From assembly GCA_964611575.1 (NCBI GenBank), contig CAZTAJ010000006.1, positions 1-64,000 on the forward strand: a stretch of 64,000 bases of DNA, given 5' to 3'. Below are positions 25,628 through 33,689 of this stretch, piece by piece; within the stretch, counting starts at the first letter, position 1; the number at the start of each line of letters is the position of its first letter. The stretch comes from CAITUY01 sp964611575. GTDB lineage: Bacteria; Verrucomicrobiota; Kiritimatiellia; CAIKKV01; CAITUY01. The notes under the pieces are model-generated. The model was not told where the DNA came from. It saw only the letters and a program-made list of their open reading frames with translations, and ran no database searches. The translations under genes were made by a program, and so were the position numbers.

Positions 25628-25957
25628 CTATTTCTTACGGCCGAGGATGTAGCCCAGGAGCAGGCCCGTCAACGCCGCGCCGCCGATGTAGGCCCACGGG
25701 TTCTCATGAACGTGTTCGTCGACAGCCTTGGCCTTCTCCTCGCCAATTTCCTTGGCATGGCGTAAAGCCTCTGCGGCACGCTTCTGCGCCGCCACGAGCG
25801 AATCGGCAACCGCATGCTCGCTGTCCACCAGCACGCTCTTCAAATGGCCATACTTGCTGGCGACCATGCCCTTGAGCTCGTCCTTTTTCTCCCGTGCCGC
25901 TTCCTCCAGCAGTTTCAGGGCCTCTGCGATCTTCTCGTTTCCGTGTGTCGTGTCCAT
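25628..25957 (-). CDS. DUF883 (ElaB/YqjD-like) protein
   Basis: This is a 109-residue protein with a long charged helix (residues about 1-80) and a C-terminal transmembrane helix with the family signature ENPWAYIGGAALTGLLLGYILG. In E. coli YqjD and ElaB are tail-anchored and bind ribosomes in stationary phase. GGGAGG lies 6 bp upstream of ATG 25957; an in-frame ATG at 26041 would extend into non-coding sequence. Together with the YqjE-like gene it forms a conserved pair of likely stress function. Confidence 0.85.
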   Translation of the reverse strand: MDTTHGNEKIAEALKLLEEAAREKKDELKGMVASKYGHLKSVLVDSEHAVADSLVAAQKRAAEALRHAKEIGEEKAKAVDEHVHENPWAYIGGAALTGLLLGYILGRKK

Positions 25958-26606
25958 AACAGCCTCCCTTCTTCTGTCCGGATTGTGCCCCCGCCGCCCC
26001 ACGCCGTCCAGCAAAACCTTTTGCACCTGAACCCGGAACACTGGCGTCCCATAGGGACGCCAAGGCTGAAGCGGTTTAGGCTGAAGGCTATTAACACCTT
26101 ACGAATTGAATTCGTCGCATCGTGGTCATAATTGCAGACGGGAACGAGAAGATGCGCCACGGAGGCACGGAGAAGAGAACCCGTGAAGGCGAACGACCTT
26201 CCTTTCTGTGGACTCGACAACCCGGTGTTGCGCGAATGGGGCGCAGGGCCGGGGTCTCCATGCCGCCGGATGTGTGCCTGTAATGACCGAGGCCCTGTGC
26301 CCCATTCGCGCAACGTCTTCTCGGGAGGAAGAGGGGAGCATGAAGGAGACGGGTCTTCTCCGTGCTTCCGTGTCTCCGTGGTGGGACGCTGAGGCTGAAG
26401 CGGTTTAGGCTGAAGGCTATTAGGTGAAATGGCAGGAAGTCGCTCTCCCAATGTCGTAAATGCCCTGGAGTGGAAACGAGTAGAAATGCACGCATTCCCT
26501 AACAGTCTTCAGCCTTCAGCCTATCAACCTGCATCCTGTGGGATGCCAATGAACCCGGAAGGCTTGCCTTTGGCTGCCATCAGCGCAATACTCGCGTCCA
26601 GACACC
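25958..26606. repeat. Repeat-packed intergenic region
   Basis: No gene is supported here. A 40-bp direct repeat (26054-26093 and 26383-26422, 38 of 40 identical) contains GGCTGAA heptamers. Between the copies lie a 24-bp inverted repeat with one mismatch (26227-26250 and 26291-26314) and outer CACGGAG-rich arms (26157-26185 and 26349-26381). Small hairpins with 3-4 nt loops lie at 26042-26062, 26101-26115 and 26531-26546. CTTCAGC heptamers appear near 26505-26520. The core between the direct repeats is about 290 bp and resembles a MITE-like or repeat-amplified element. Confidence 0.8.
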
Positions 26607-27263
26607 ATGAATGCCAACCTTCATGCCCGGTGGACGGGACTGAGAACCGGATTCCTCAGTCTGGCCCTCATCGCCGTCTCAGGCCCGTTTGCGGCGGGCG
26701 CCGAATCCTCGGAACCCGCCGTCAACCGCGGCGACACCACCGACGAGGTCGTCGCCAAACTCGGCCTCCCGAGGGGTAAGATCGAGCGCAAGAATCAGAT
26801 CACCTATTCCTACGACCGCGGCATGGTTAATTTCATCGACGGCCGGGTGGTCAACGCATTTCTGGTGACGCCCGAGGAGGGGGAACGCCGGAAGGCCGAG
26901 CAGGATCGGGCGGCCGAGGCCGCACGCCGGCGGGTTGACCTGCAGCAACAACGCTACCTCGCCAGCGTCAGCTCAAACTTGGCGGCGCCCCAGGCTGCCG
27001 CCGCGGCGGTGGCCACCCGCCCGACAGACCGGGATGAACTGAAGATCCTGTCAGCCCGCCTCGAGGTGATTCAGGCGCGGCGCAAAGAACTGGATGCCGC
27101 CTTCGCCGCCTCCCTCGCGAACTGGAAACGCAAGGAAATCGATCTCGAGCGGGCCAAACTCGCCACGGAGTTCGATGAGTGCCTGCGGCGCCTGGCCGAA
27201 CGCCAGAACACGACCCCCGTTGTCACCTCGAACGCCGCCGCCGCAACGGCGACCGGACGATGA
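26607..27263 (+). CDS. Secreted SmpA/OmlA-like domain protein with coiled coil
   Basis: This is a 218-residue protein. A signal peptide ends near PFAAGA. A short domain with GDTTDEVVAKLGLPRGK resembles the SmpA/OmlA (BamE-like) fold, and a long Ala/Arg/Glu-rich helical region follows (about residues 95-205). It should lie in the periplasm or at the envelope. There is no Cys lipobox, so it is not an obvious lipoprotein. No good Shine-Dalgarno sequence precedes ATG 26607, which directly follows the repeat region. Its stop overlaps the start of the dihydrouridine synthase gene by 4 bp. The function is unknown. Confidence 0.65.
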   Translation: MNANLHARWTGLRTGFLSLALIAVSGPFAAGAESSEPAVNRGDTTDEVVAKLGLPRGKIERKNQITYSYDRGMVNFIDGRVVNAFLVTPEEGERRKAEQDRAAEAARRRVDLQQQRYLASVSSNLAAPQAAAAAVATRPTDRDELKILSARLEVIQARRKELDAAFAASLANWKRKEIDLERAKLATEFDECLRRLAERQNTTPVVTSNAAAATATGR

Positions 27264-28270
27264 CCCGCCCGTTTCCCCCACCCCTGACCCTGCGCGGCAT
27301 ACGGTTCGAGCCGCCGTTGTTCTGCGCGCCCATGGCGGGCATCACCCACAGCGCCTTCCGTCGATTGCTGGCTGACTTCGGCGGTTATGGCGCCCTGTTC
27401 ACCGAAATGCTGTCCGCTCGCGCCATCGTCGGCGAGGATATCCGGCAGTCGCCGTGGCTCAAGCGACGCCCCGCCGAAGGCCGCGTGATTTATCAACTGC
27501 TGGCTGAAAGCGCCGATCGACTGCCGGAAGCGCTTGAACGCCTGGCGCCCCTCGCGCCTGATGGCATCGACCTTAATAGCGCCTGCCCGGCCCCGACGGT
27601 GCGTCAGAAAGGCGGCGGAGCCGACCTCTTCGAGGATGCCGACCGCCTGCGCGACATTGTGAGAACATTGCGCGCCCATGTCGCCGGCCCGCTGACGGTC
27701 AAAATCCGGCTCGGCCGCCAGGGTCCCTCCTGGCGCGAACGCCTGAGCGAGCGCCTGCGCCTGCTCGTGGATGAAGGGGTGGACGCCCTGACGGTACATC
27801 CCCGCTTTTCCGGCGAGAACCTGAGCCGGGTTCCCCGGCACGATCTCTACGCCGAACTGGCCGATGAGACGCGTCTCCCGATCATTGCCAACGCCGACAT
27901 CACCGGCGTGGAGGACTGGCGCCGCCGCTCGGCGCCGTATGCGCCCGTGGCCGGCTTGATGATCGGCCGCATGGCCGCCGTGCGCCCATGGGTGTTCGCC
28001 CGATGGCTCGACCCGGACTTGATCGTCGACCCGGCCGAGGTATGGACCCGGCTGTTCGGGTACATCCTTGACGACTTCCCTCGAGCCGGCCAGGCCCTGG
28101 CGCGCGTCAAGATCTTCACGAGCTACTTCGCCCGCAATTTCGTCTTCGGCCACACGCTCTTCGTGGCGGTGCAGTCCGCGCCCGACCTCGAGGCGGCCCG
28201 AACCCGCGCCCTGCAGTTCTTCGCCGGGTCCCCTGCCCTCACGCAACATCCGTCAATCAACGGGATATGA
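27260..28270 (+). CDS. dus: tRNA-dihydrouridine synthase
   Basis: This is a 336-residue FMN-dependent TIM-barrel enzyme that reduces uridine to dihydrouridine in tRNA. It shows CAPMAGITHSAFR near the N-terminus, DLNSACPAPTVRQKGGGADL with the catalytic cysteine, and a C-terminal helical domain (VKIFTSYFARNF). The subtype (A, B or C) is not clear. ATG 27260 overlaps the stop of the upstream gene (ATGA); the longer in-frame start at 27179 is inside that gene. The last 14 bp overlap the 3' end of the convergent UroD-like gene. Confidence 0.92.
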   Translation: MTRPFPPPLTLRGIRFEPPLFCAPMAGITHSAFRRLLADFGGYGALFTEMLSARAIVGEDIRQSPWLKRRPAEGRVIYQLLAESADRLPEALERLAPLAPDGIDLNSACPAPTVRQKGGGADLFEDADRLRDIVRTLRAHVAGPLTVKIRLGRQGPSWRERLSERLRLLVDEGVDALTVHPRFSGENLSRVPRHDLYAELADETRLPIIANADITGVEDWRRRSAPYAPVAGLMIGRMAAVRPWVFARWLDPDLIVDPAEVWTRLFGYILDDFPRAGQALARVKIFTSYFARNFVFGHTLFVAVQSAPDLEAARTRALQFFAGSPALTQHPSINGI

Positions 28271-29258
28271 CCGGCTCCGCCTCGCATTGGCCGAAGGCCT
28301 TCCAGGCGCGGATCATGGCGCGGTAGTTCTCCATCGGCACTTCAGCCTGGACGGCATTGGAAGCGCCCAGGACCAGGCCCCCTTCATCCTTGCACGTGGC
28401 CAGCAAACTCCGGGTTGACTCATAGACCTCATCGGGACGGCCCCGGAGCAGCAGGCCGCAGTCGATGTTGCCGCACAGACAGAGCCGACGCCCGACGACG
28501 TCCATCGTCTTGCGCATATCCATGCCGGCAATCGGATCGATCGCCTGGATGGCATCCAGTCCCGTCGAGGCAATGGCATCCATGTACTTCGTGAGATTAC
28601 CGTCGGAATGCAGAATGGAGTACAGACCCATCTCCCGGATCGCGTCCGACCACTGGGTCAGGTACGGCAGCACCCAGCGGTCCATCTGTGCGGGACTGAA
28701 GAACGGCCCGGAATTATCGGCCATGTCCGAGGCCGAGACAACCGCTTCCGCGCCACAGTCCTGGAATCGTTTGGCGGTCGCCAGGGCATTGCGGAGGCCG
28801 TCCCGCGCACTTTGGTCAACCCCCTCCGGATCGTCCACCAGGCGATAGCAGAACTCAGGCGAATAGTTCGCCCCGATGATACCCCCCGTGATCGCGATGA
28901 GCATGAGGTCGGGCGGGGCCAGTTCCCGCAGAACGGCCGTTTGCCGGAAGCGGGTGTCGCCAGGCAGGCAGTAGTACGCCAGTTCGCCCGGCGAATGGTT
29001 CCAGTACGCGTTGGGAACCGTCAGGGCCGCATAGTTCATGTCCGCCGAGACGGAGAGCAGGATCTCGGCGTTGGCATACAGGGCACTCTCTTGTTCAACC
29101 GGCGAAAGTGCTTCAAACTCGCGACCGAGCACCACGTGCCTGCCGGACGCCGCATCCCAGGCCTGGAATTCGATTTCCCACACAGGCACCGAGACCGCGG
29201 GAATTCGCCGTGACAATGCGGCGATCATGTCATCTTTCTTCGTCACACCTTGCTCCAC
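28257..29258 (-). CDS. UroD-like (MtaA/CmuA-type) protein, copy 1
   Basis: This 333-residue protein belongs to the uroporphyrinogen-decarboxylase-like superfamily, which includes MtaA/MtbA/CmuA methyltransferases. The HSDGN motif and a later LCLCGNIDC segment could supply zinc ligands as in the methyltransferases. True UroD in heme synthesis has other signatures. The start overlaps the stop of the second UroD-like gene by 16 bp, so the pair is co-translated. No corrinoid protein gene is close. Many PVC genomes carry families of such genes near sugar-active enzymes; the reaction is unknown. Confidence 0.8.
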   Translation of the reverse strand: MEQGVTKKDDMIAALSRRIPAVSVPVWEIEFQAWDAASGRHVVLGREFEALSPVEQESALYANAEILLSVSADMNYAALTVPNAYWNHSPGELAYYCLPGDTRFRQTAVLRELAPPDLMLIAITGGIIGANYSPEFCYRLVDDPEGVDQSARDGLRNALATAKRFQDCGAEAVVSASDMADNSGPFFSPAQMDRWVLPYLTQWSDAIREMGLYSILHSDGNLTKYMDAIASTGLDAIQAIDPIAGMDMRKTMDVVGRRLCLCGNIDCGLLLRGRPDEVYESTRSLLATCKDEGGLVLGASNAVQAEVPMENYRAMIRAWKAFGQCEAEPVISR

Positions 29259-30226
29259 TCGTCATAGACGGCCTCGCAGTTTTCGATGCGATGATCGATC
29301 CCTCCGAAGCATTGCCCCACCACGCCGGTTCGTCGTCCCTGCAGGAACGCCCTGGCCACTCGACGCACCGCTTCCCGGACTTCCCGGGGTGTGCCGGAGG
29401 TGAGCAGTCGCTGCCGGTCGATCTCGCCCCAGAAGCAGATCCGCCCGGCGAACTGCCTGGCGACGTCCTCGATGGGCATGCAGAACAGTTGCGCATTGAT
29501 GGCGTTGACGCCGATCTCAATCAGGTCGGGGAGGATGGGCACAATGTAGCCGTCGGAGTGCATGAGCACATACTTGCCGTGGGCATGAGCCAGATCGCAG
29601 TAGTCCTTGTAGAGGGGCTTGAAGAACGCCCGCCACAACACCGGCGAAATCAGGAACGCCTGCTGCGCCCCCCAGTCGTCGGCGATGTGAACGGCGTCGA
29701 CATCGGTCTTCACCCACAAGTCCATCTGCTTCATGAAATACTCGTGAATCATGTCGCGTAGCAGATAGACCTCCGGCTCCAGGCAGGCCAGATCCATGTA
29801 AAGCTGTTCAGGCCCGCGAAGGTGCTGCATGCGTTCGAAGGGGTTGGGCATGCTGGACCACATCGAGATCATGAATGTCTCCGATGCGGCGCAGGCCGGG
29901 TTGACCCCGGACAAGTCGGCGCCCGCCAGGACCTCCCAGGGCGGCTTGAAGGTCTTGAGCCGACTCCAATCATCCCGCAAGGGGGATTCCTTCACTTCGC
30001 CACAGACCCCGTCCTCGCCTGCTTCCCAGGTGCATCCCCAGATATCCATGCGCCGACCGCGCTTGGTCCAATCACCCCAACCGCGTCCAGGCGGATAGCT
30101 GTAGGGTGGCGCAGCCACATCACTGGGGTGCTTCCTCTGCAGATCCCCCCCGAATCCGTTCTCGATGGGAATCCGATCCACTTCCTCAAAACGAAGGGCT
30201 CTTGTGACTCGTTCTCGTGATGTCAT
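29243..30226 (-). CDS. UroD-like (MtaA/CmuA-type) protein, copy 2
   Basis: This is a 327-residue paralogue of the preceding protein. It begins MTSRERVTRALRFEEVDRIP, the usual N-terminal signature, and has MHSDGY in place of HSDGN. The CGNID segment of copy 1 is FWGEID here, without cysteine, so the two probably differ in metal binding or substrate. In-frame start 30262 is possible, but 30226 fits the family N-terminus. It lies downstream of the secreted arabinofuranosidase on the same strand with a 258-bp gap. Its reaction is unknown. Confidence 0.8.
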   Translation of the reverse strand: MTSRERVTRALRFEEVDRIPIENGFGGDLQRKHPSDVAAPPYSYPPGRGWGDWTKRGRRMDIWGCTWEAGEDGVCGEVKESPLRDDWSRLKTFKPPWEVLAGADLSGVNPACAASETFMISMWSSMPNPFERMQHLRGPEQLYMDLACLEPEVYLLRDMIHEYFMKQMDLWVKTDVDAVHIADDWGAQQAFLISPVLWRAFFKPLYKDYCDLAHAHGKYVLMHSDGYIVPILPDLIEIGVNAINAQLFCMPIEDVARQFAGRICFWGEIDRQRLLTSGTPREVREAVRRVARAFLQGRRTGVVGQCFGGIDHRIENCEAVYDEWSKV

Positions 30227-30432
30227 GCGGGCCTGTCTTGCCGGTTCAGGCCGGCACCCCATCGCTGAACGATCACGCCCCGGATATTGACCCGGGTTGA
30301 GATGAACGCTTCGAGATTAAGTCCTCGACTCGTCATCGCCCCTGATGGGGCTCTTCATTCGCGGAAATGTGCCAGAGCAGAACCCGAAATGCAATCACGA
30401 CGGCGGACAGAATCCACGAGCGATGACTGCTT

Positions 30433-30457
30433 TTCCCTTGTGCTGGGGTCCCGGGCT
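30433..30457. repeat. Dispersed repeat, copy 1 (TTGTGCTGGGGTCCC type)
   Basis: This about 25-bp sequence recurs with few changes at 32263-32291 (TTGTACTGGGGTCCC core). The copies lie just outside the two ends of the arabinofuranosidase gene in the same orientation. Each carries a GGGGTCCC half-palindrome. It may mark a mobile or recombined segment. Confidence 0.5.
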
Positions 30458-30484
30458 TAACTGTAGGGTGGCGCACCCAATCCA

Positions 30485-32167
30485 TCAGTCGGCCATCCAG
30501 GGAACCTCCAAGAGCGTGATCGATCGGGGCGGCAGCAAGAGCGGTTGATCCAATGCCGACAGCGGACAAGTTGTGGCCGTCTCTTCGACTCGCAAGTCGG
30601 CGTCTTTTTCCTCGCCGCGCAGCGCGAACTGCATCGAGACCCGCCGCCACTCGCCCTGCTTGCTGAGTTTGGCGGGCAGTACGAACCTGCACGGCGCCTC
30701 CCGAGTCCGCGCAGTGTTAATGGCGAAGATGCGCAACGATCGCTCGTCGCGCATCGCCACGACGTCAACGGCCGCGGCGCGCCCCGTCGGCGCGCCGGCT
30801 TTCCCGGTGAACAGGCCCAGGTCGAAGACATTGCCGCCGGATGAAACGGTGGTCGCCAGAAGAAAGCGGGCATGGTGGCGGCGATAGAAGTCCGTGGCGC
30901 GCAGAGAGGGAAAGAGCACGGGCTCGCGGTCCGAATCCGGGAAGACGCGAATGCCGGTTATGCCCCACGACCGGCCCACCAGCATGGATTGGGTCGCCAA
31001 CCGGAAGAGATTCCCATGGCGCAGCATGGCGTGCAGCATCACCGCCGCGCCCACCCCGCCGGCGCCGTAGCCGGGATAGCGGGAGGGGGGCGAGCCGTCC
31101 CACCAGCCGTTCAGGTTCCATTCCGTCATGACCATGGGATGTCCCAAAGCAAGGGCCTGATCGATCGCCTTGTCCGCCCAGCGCGCCTGCCCCTGCTCGT
31201 CGGTCTCGGTGCAGTGAACCACGGCGTCCCAGATCGCCTCGTCAGCCACGTTCGTCCAGGCCAGTTCCCGGCCGTCGGCGCCGAACGCTCGGGAAATGCC
31301 CATGGGATGATAGCGGTGCAGGGTGAATAGCAAGGGGCCATCTTCAGCCGTCAGCCGGGCGGAGACCTCAAGCGGGTACTCATCCGTGACGATCTGGGCC
31401 TTGGGCGCCAGCTCGCGAATGTCGCGAATGCAGGCGCGCAAGACCTTGACCCAGGCGTCCTCCCAGCCATCGCCATATCGCTTCTTCGCTTCCCCGGCAA
31501 AGAACCAGGTCTCGTTGCCGATCTGCACGTAGTCCGGACGGTAGGGCTGCGGGTGACCGTTGGCGGCGCGCCGCTTTGCCCATTCGCCGTCGGGCGCGGT
31601 CAAGTAGCGCAGCAGGTCGGTTTCCCGTTCAACCGCGGCCGCCAGGTTCGTTTCCAGAAGGCCGCTTCTGAAGTTCAACACCAGAAGGGTCTTCCACTTC
31701 ATATCCCCGGCCAGACGGAAGAACTCGTCGTAGCCGAAGCGATTCGTCAGCCGCGTGTCGGCATTCCCCCGGTAGAGCGTGACGGCGCGCCCGGTCTTCT
31801 CCCCATGCCCGTTCTCGATCAGGTCGCGCCAGTCAATGTAATCCACGCTGGTTCCGCCGGGAAATCGCACCACGGGAATCAGCAGCCCGGCCAGCAGGTC
31901 GCGCACCGGTTTGACGATAGCGCCAGAAGCGTCCACCGCCGCCTCGGGACCGGTTTCCCCGCCTGCCGCGCGTTCCATGAATTGGCCGAACAGTTCCGGT
32001 CGAATCTCCGCGATCGTCCGATCGCTCACGTCCACGCGCATGACGTCACGGGATTCCCGCGCCGCTTCACTGCCGCCGCACAGTCTGGCGCCGGCACCTG
32101 ACAGCAGAATAACCGCCGCGAATCGACGGCAGCGTTTCGATGCGATGCAGGCCTGTGTCGTGAGCAT
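30485..32167 (-). CDS. Alpha-L-arabinofuranosidase family protein (GH51-like)
   Basis: This is a 560-residue protein with an N-terminal hydrophobic signal-like segment (residues about 14-35). A (beta/alpha)8 catalytic domain follows, with the acid/base glutamate in IGNETW (E219) and the nucleophile in MTEWN (E349), and then a beta-sandwich C-terminal domain. It would release arabinose or related pentoses from plant polysaccharides outside the cytoplasm. AAGGAG lies 7 bp upstream of ATG 32167. The upstream space is shared with a divergent ATP-cone kinase gene. The exact GH family is likely GH51 but was not tested. Confidence 0.82.
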   Translation of the reverse strand: MLTTQACIASKRCRRFAAVILLSGAGARLCGGSEAARESRDVMRVDVSDRTIAEIRPELFGQFMERAAGGETGPEAAVDASGAIVKPVRDLLAGLLIPVVRFPGGTSVDYIDWRDLIENGHGEKTGRAVTLYRGNADTRLTNRFGYDEFFRLAGDMKWKTLLVLNFRSGLLETNLAAAVERETDLLRYLTAPDGEWAKRRAANGHPQPYRPDYVQIGNETWFFAGEAKKRYGDGWEDAWVKVLRACIRDIRELAPKAQIVTDEYPLEVSARLTAEDGPLLFTLHRYHPMGISRAFGADGRELAWTNVADEAIWDAVVHCTETDEQGQARWADKAIDQALALGHPMVMTEWNLNGWWDGSPPSRYPGYGAGGVGAAVMLHAMLRHGNLFRLATQSMLVGRSWGITGIRVFPDSDREPVLFPSLRATDFYRRHHARFLLATTVSSGGNVFDLGLFTGKAGAPTGRAAAVDVVAMRDERSLRIFAINTARTREAPCRFVLPAKLSKQGEWRRVSMQFALRGEEKDADLRVEETATTCPLSALDQPLLLPPRSITLLEVPWMAD

Positions 32168-32262
32168 GATGCACTCCTTGTGAGCACCGAGTTCGGGGCT
32201 ATCCTCCCATGTTTTGGACTGCCGTCACACCCCATTTTCTGCGGGGCCGAACGGGCTGCTCA

Positions 32263-32291
32263 TTTCCCCCTTGTACTGGGGTCCCCGGCTT
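32263..32291. repeat. Dispersed repeat, copy 2
   Basis: This matches 30433-30457 apart from a 2-bp insertion and a few substitutions, in the same orientation. It sits in the divergent space between the arabinofuranosidase and the ATP-cone kinase, about 50 bp upstream of the kinase start. It could also act as a regulatory hairpin. Confidence 0.5.
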
Positions 32292-32338
32292 GTCTACTTT
32301 CACGTGCGACACAGGCATCCGATGAGCAACCGAACTCC

Positions 32339-33676
32339 ATGACCCCGCTTACCCGCATCCTCAAGCGCAACGGCAACATCGTGGCGTATGACCGCGAACG
32401 GATCGTCATCGCCATCTACAAGGCGACCGCGTCCACCGGCCCGGCCGACCGCGCCCTGGCCGAGCGCATGGCGGAACGGGTCGAAGCGGCCCTCACCCAG
32501 GCCTACACCGGCAACATGCTGCCATCCGTCGAGGACATTCAGGACATCGTCGAGCAGGTGCTCCTCAACAAACAGCACACCGACCTGGCGCGCAACTACA
32601 CCGCCTACCGCCGGCAGCGCGCCATGCTGCGCGCCACCCGCGCCACGTCCTTCGAGATCACGGATAACATCCCCTATAAGAAGATCTACGAGGTACTGCT
32701 CTGGAACATGGCGCATCACTGCGAGGATGTCGAGGGGCTGAACGCCCTCGTGACCGGCGGCGGGCTGCCGGACCTGATCACGGCTGCCGAGCAACGCTAC
32801 GCCGACGAGTGCGCCGTGGCGGCCGAGGCGATGCTGGCCCGCGCCGGGGAGTTGAAACTGGTCATCGTCGCGGGCCCCTCCTCTTCCGGAAAGACCACGA
32901 CCACGATCAAGATCGGCGAGCATCTGGCCGCCGCGGGCCTCAAACTCAAGGCCCTGAACATCGACAACTACTTCTTCGACCTGGTCCGCCACCCGCGCGA
33001 CGAATTTGGCGACTACGACTATGAATCGCCGCAGTCCCTCGACCTCGACCTCATCGACCGCCACCTCGGCGACCTCCTGGCGGGACGCCGCATCCGGACG
33101 CCGTCCTACAACTTCAAGACGGGCATCCGGACCCTGGACCATGCGGACTTTCATTTGGCGGATGACGAGATCCTGCTGCTCGACAGCCTGCATGGCCTCT
33201 ACGACGACATGACCCGGTCCGTGCCCGCGGCGCGCAAGTACCGCCTCTACGTGGAAACCCTCGGGCAGCTTCGCGCGGCAGACGGCACCCTCATGCGCTG
33301 GGCCGACAACCGGCTGCTGCGACGCATGATCCGCGACCACGCCCACCGCAATCTGCAGCCGATGGAAACGCTGACGCACTGGCACTACGTGCGCCGCAGC
33401 GAACTCAAACACATCATCCCGTTCATCGGTCAGGCGGACTTCGTGTTGAACACGGCCCTGCCGTTCGAATTGCCGATTCTCAAGGCCAGAGTGTGGTCGT
33501 ATTTCCCCGCCGCCATGGAGCGCTTCCGCAGCGACCCGCACCGGCAGGACGCCTACGTGCGGGCCAAGCGCATCCACGATCTGCTCCAGCCGGTGGCGCC
33601 CCTCGCCGACGATGCCTGCGTCCCCCCCACCTCCCTGCTCCGGGAATTCATCGGCGGCAGCACCTACCGGTACTGA
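32339..33676 (+). CDS. ATP-cone domain fused to uridine-kinase-like kinase
   Basis: This is a 445-residue protein with two parts. Residues about 1-95 form an ATP-cone (ILKRNGNIVAYDRERI at the start), the allosteric nucleotide-sensing domain known from ribonucleotide reductases and NrdR. Residues about 172-430 form a PRK/uridine-kinase-like P-loop kinase with Walker A GPSSSGKT (179-186) and NIDNYF. The fusion suggests nucleotide-level control of a nucleoside or sugar kinase. I chose ATG 32339; a frame open from 32180 adds unrelated residues. The substrate (uridine, ribulose phosphate or another alcohol) is not resolved. Confidence 0.82.
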   Translation: MTPLTRILKRNGNIVAYDRERIVIAIYKATASTGPADRALAERMAERVEAALTQAYTGNMLPSVEDIQDIVEQVLLNKQHTDLARNYTAYRRQRAMLRATRATSFEITDNIPYKKIYEVLLWNMAHHCEDVEGLNALVTGGGLPDLITAAEQRYADECAVAAEAMLARAGELKLVIVAGPSSSGKTTTTIKIGEHLAAAGLKLKALNIDNYFFDLVRHPRDEFGDYDYESPQSLDLDLIDRHLGDLLAGRRIRTPSYNFKTGIRTLDHADFHLADDEILLLDSLHGLYDDMTRSVPAARKYRLYVETLGQLRAADGTLMRWADNRLLRRMIRDHAHRNLQPMETLTHWHYVRRSELKHIIPFIGQADFVLNTALPFELPILKARVWSYFPAAMERFRSDPHRQDAYVRAKRIHDLLQPVAPLADDACVPPTSLLREFIGGSTYRY

Positions 33677-33689
33677 GTCGCGGGGCGCG

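Noticed and set aside
30099..30475. CTGTAGGGTGGCGCA occurs at 30099-30113 and 30461-30475
   Set aside because: A 15-bp match in 64 kb is near chance level, and one copy is ordinary coding sequence for a conserved Pro/Tyr segment.
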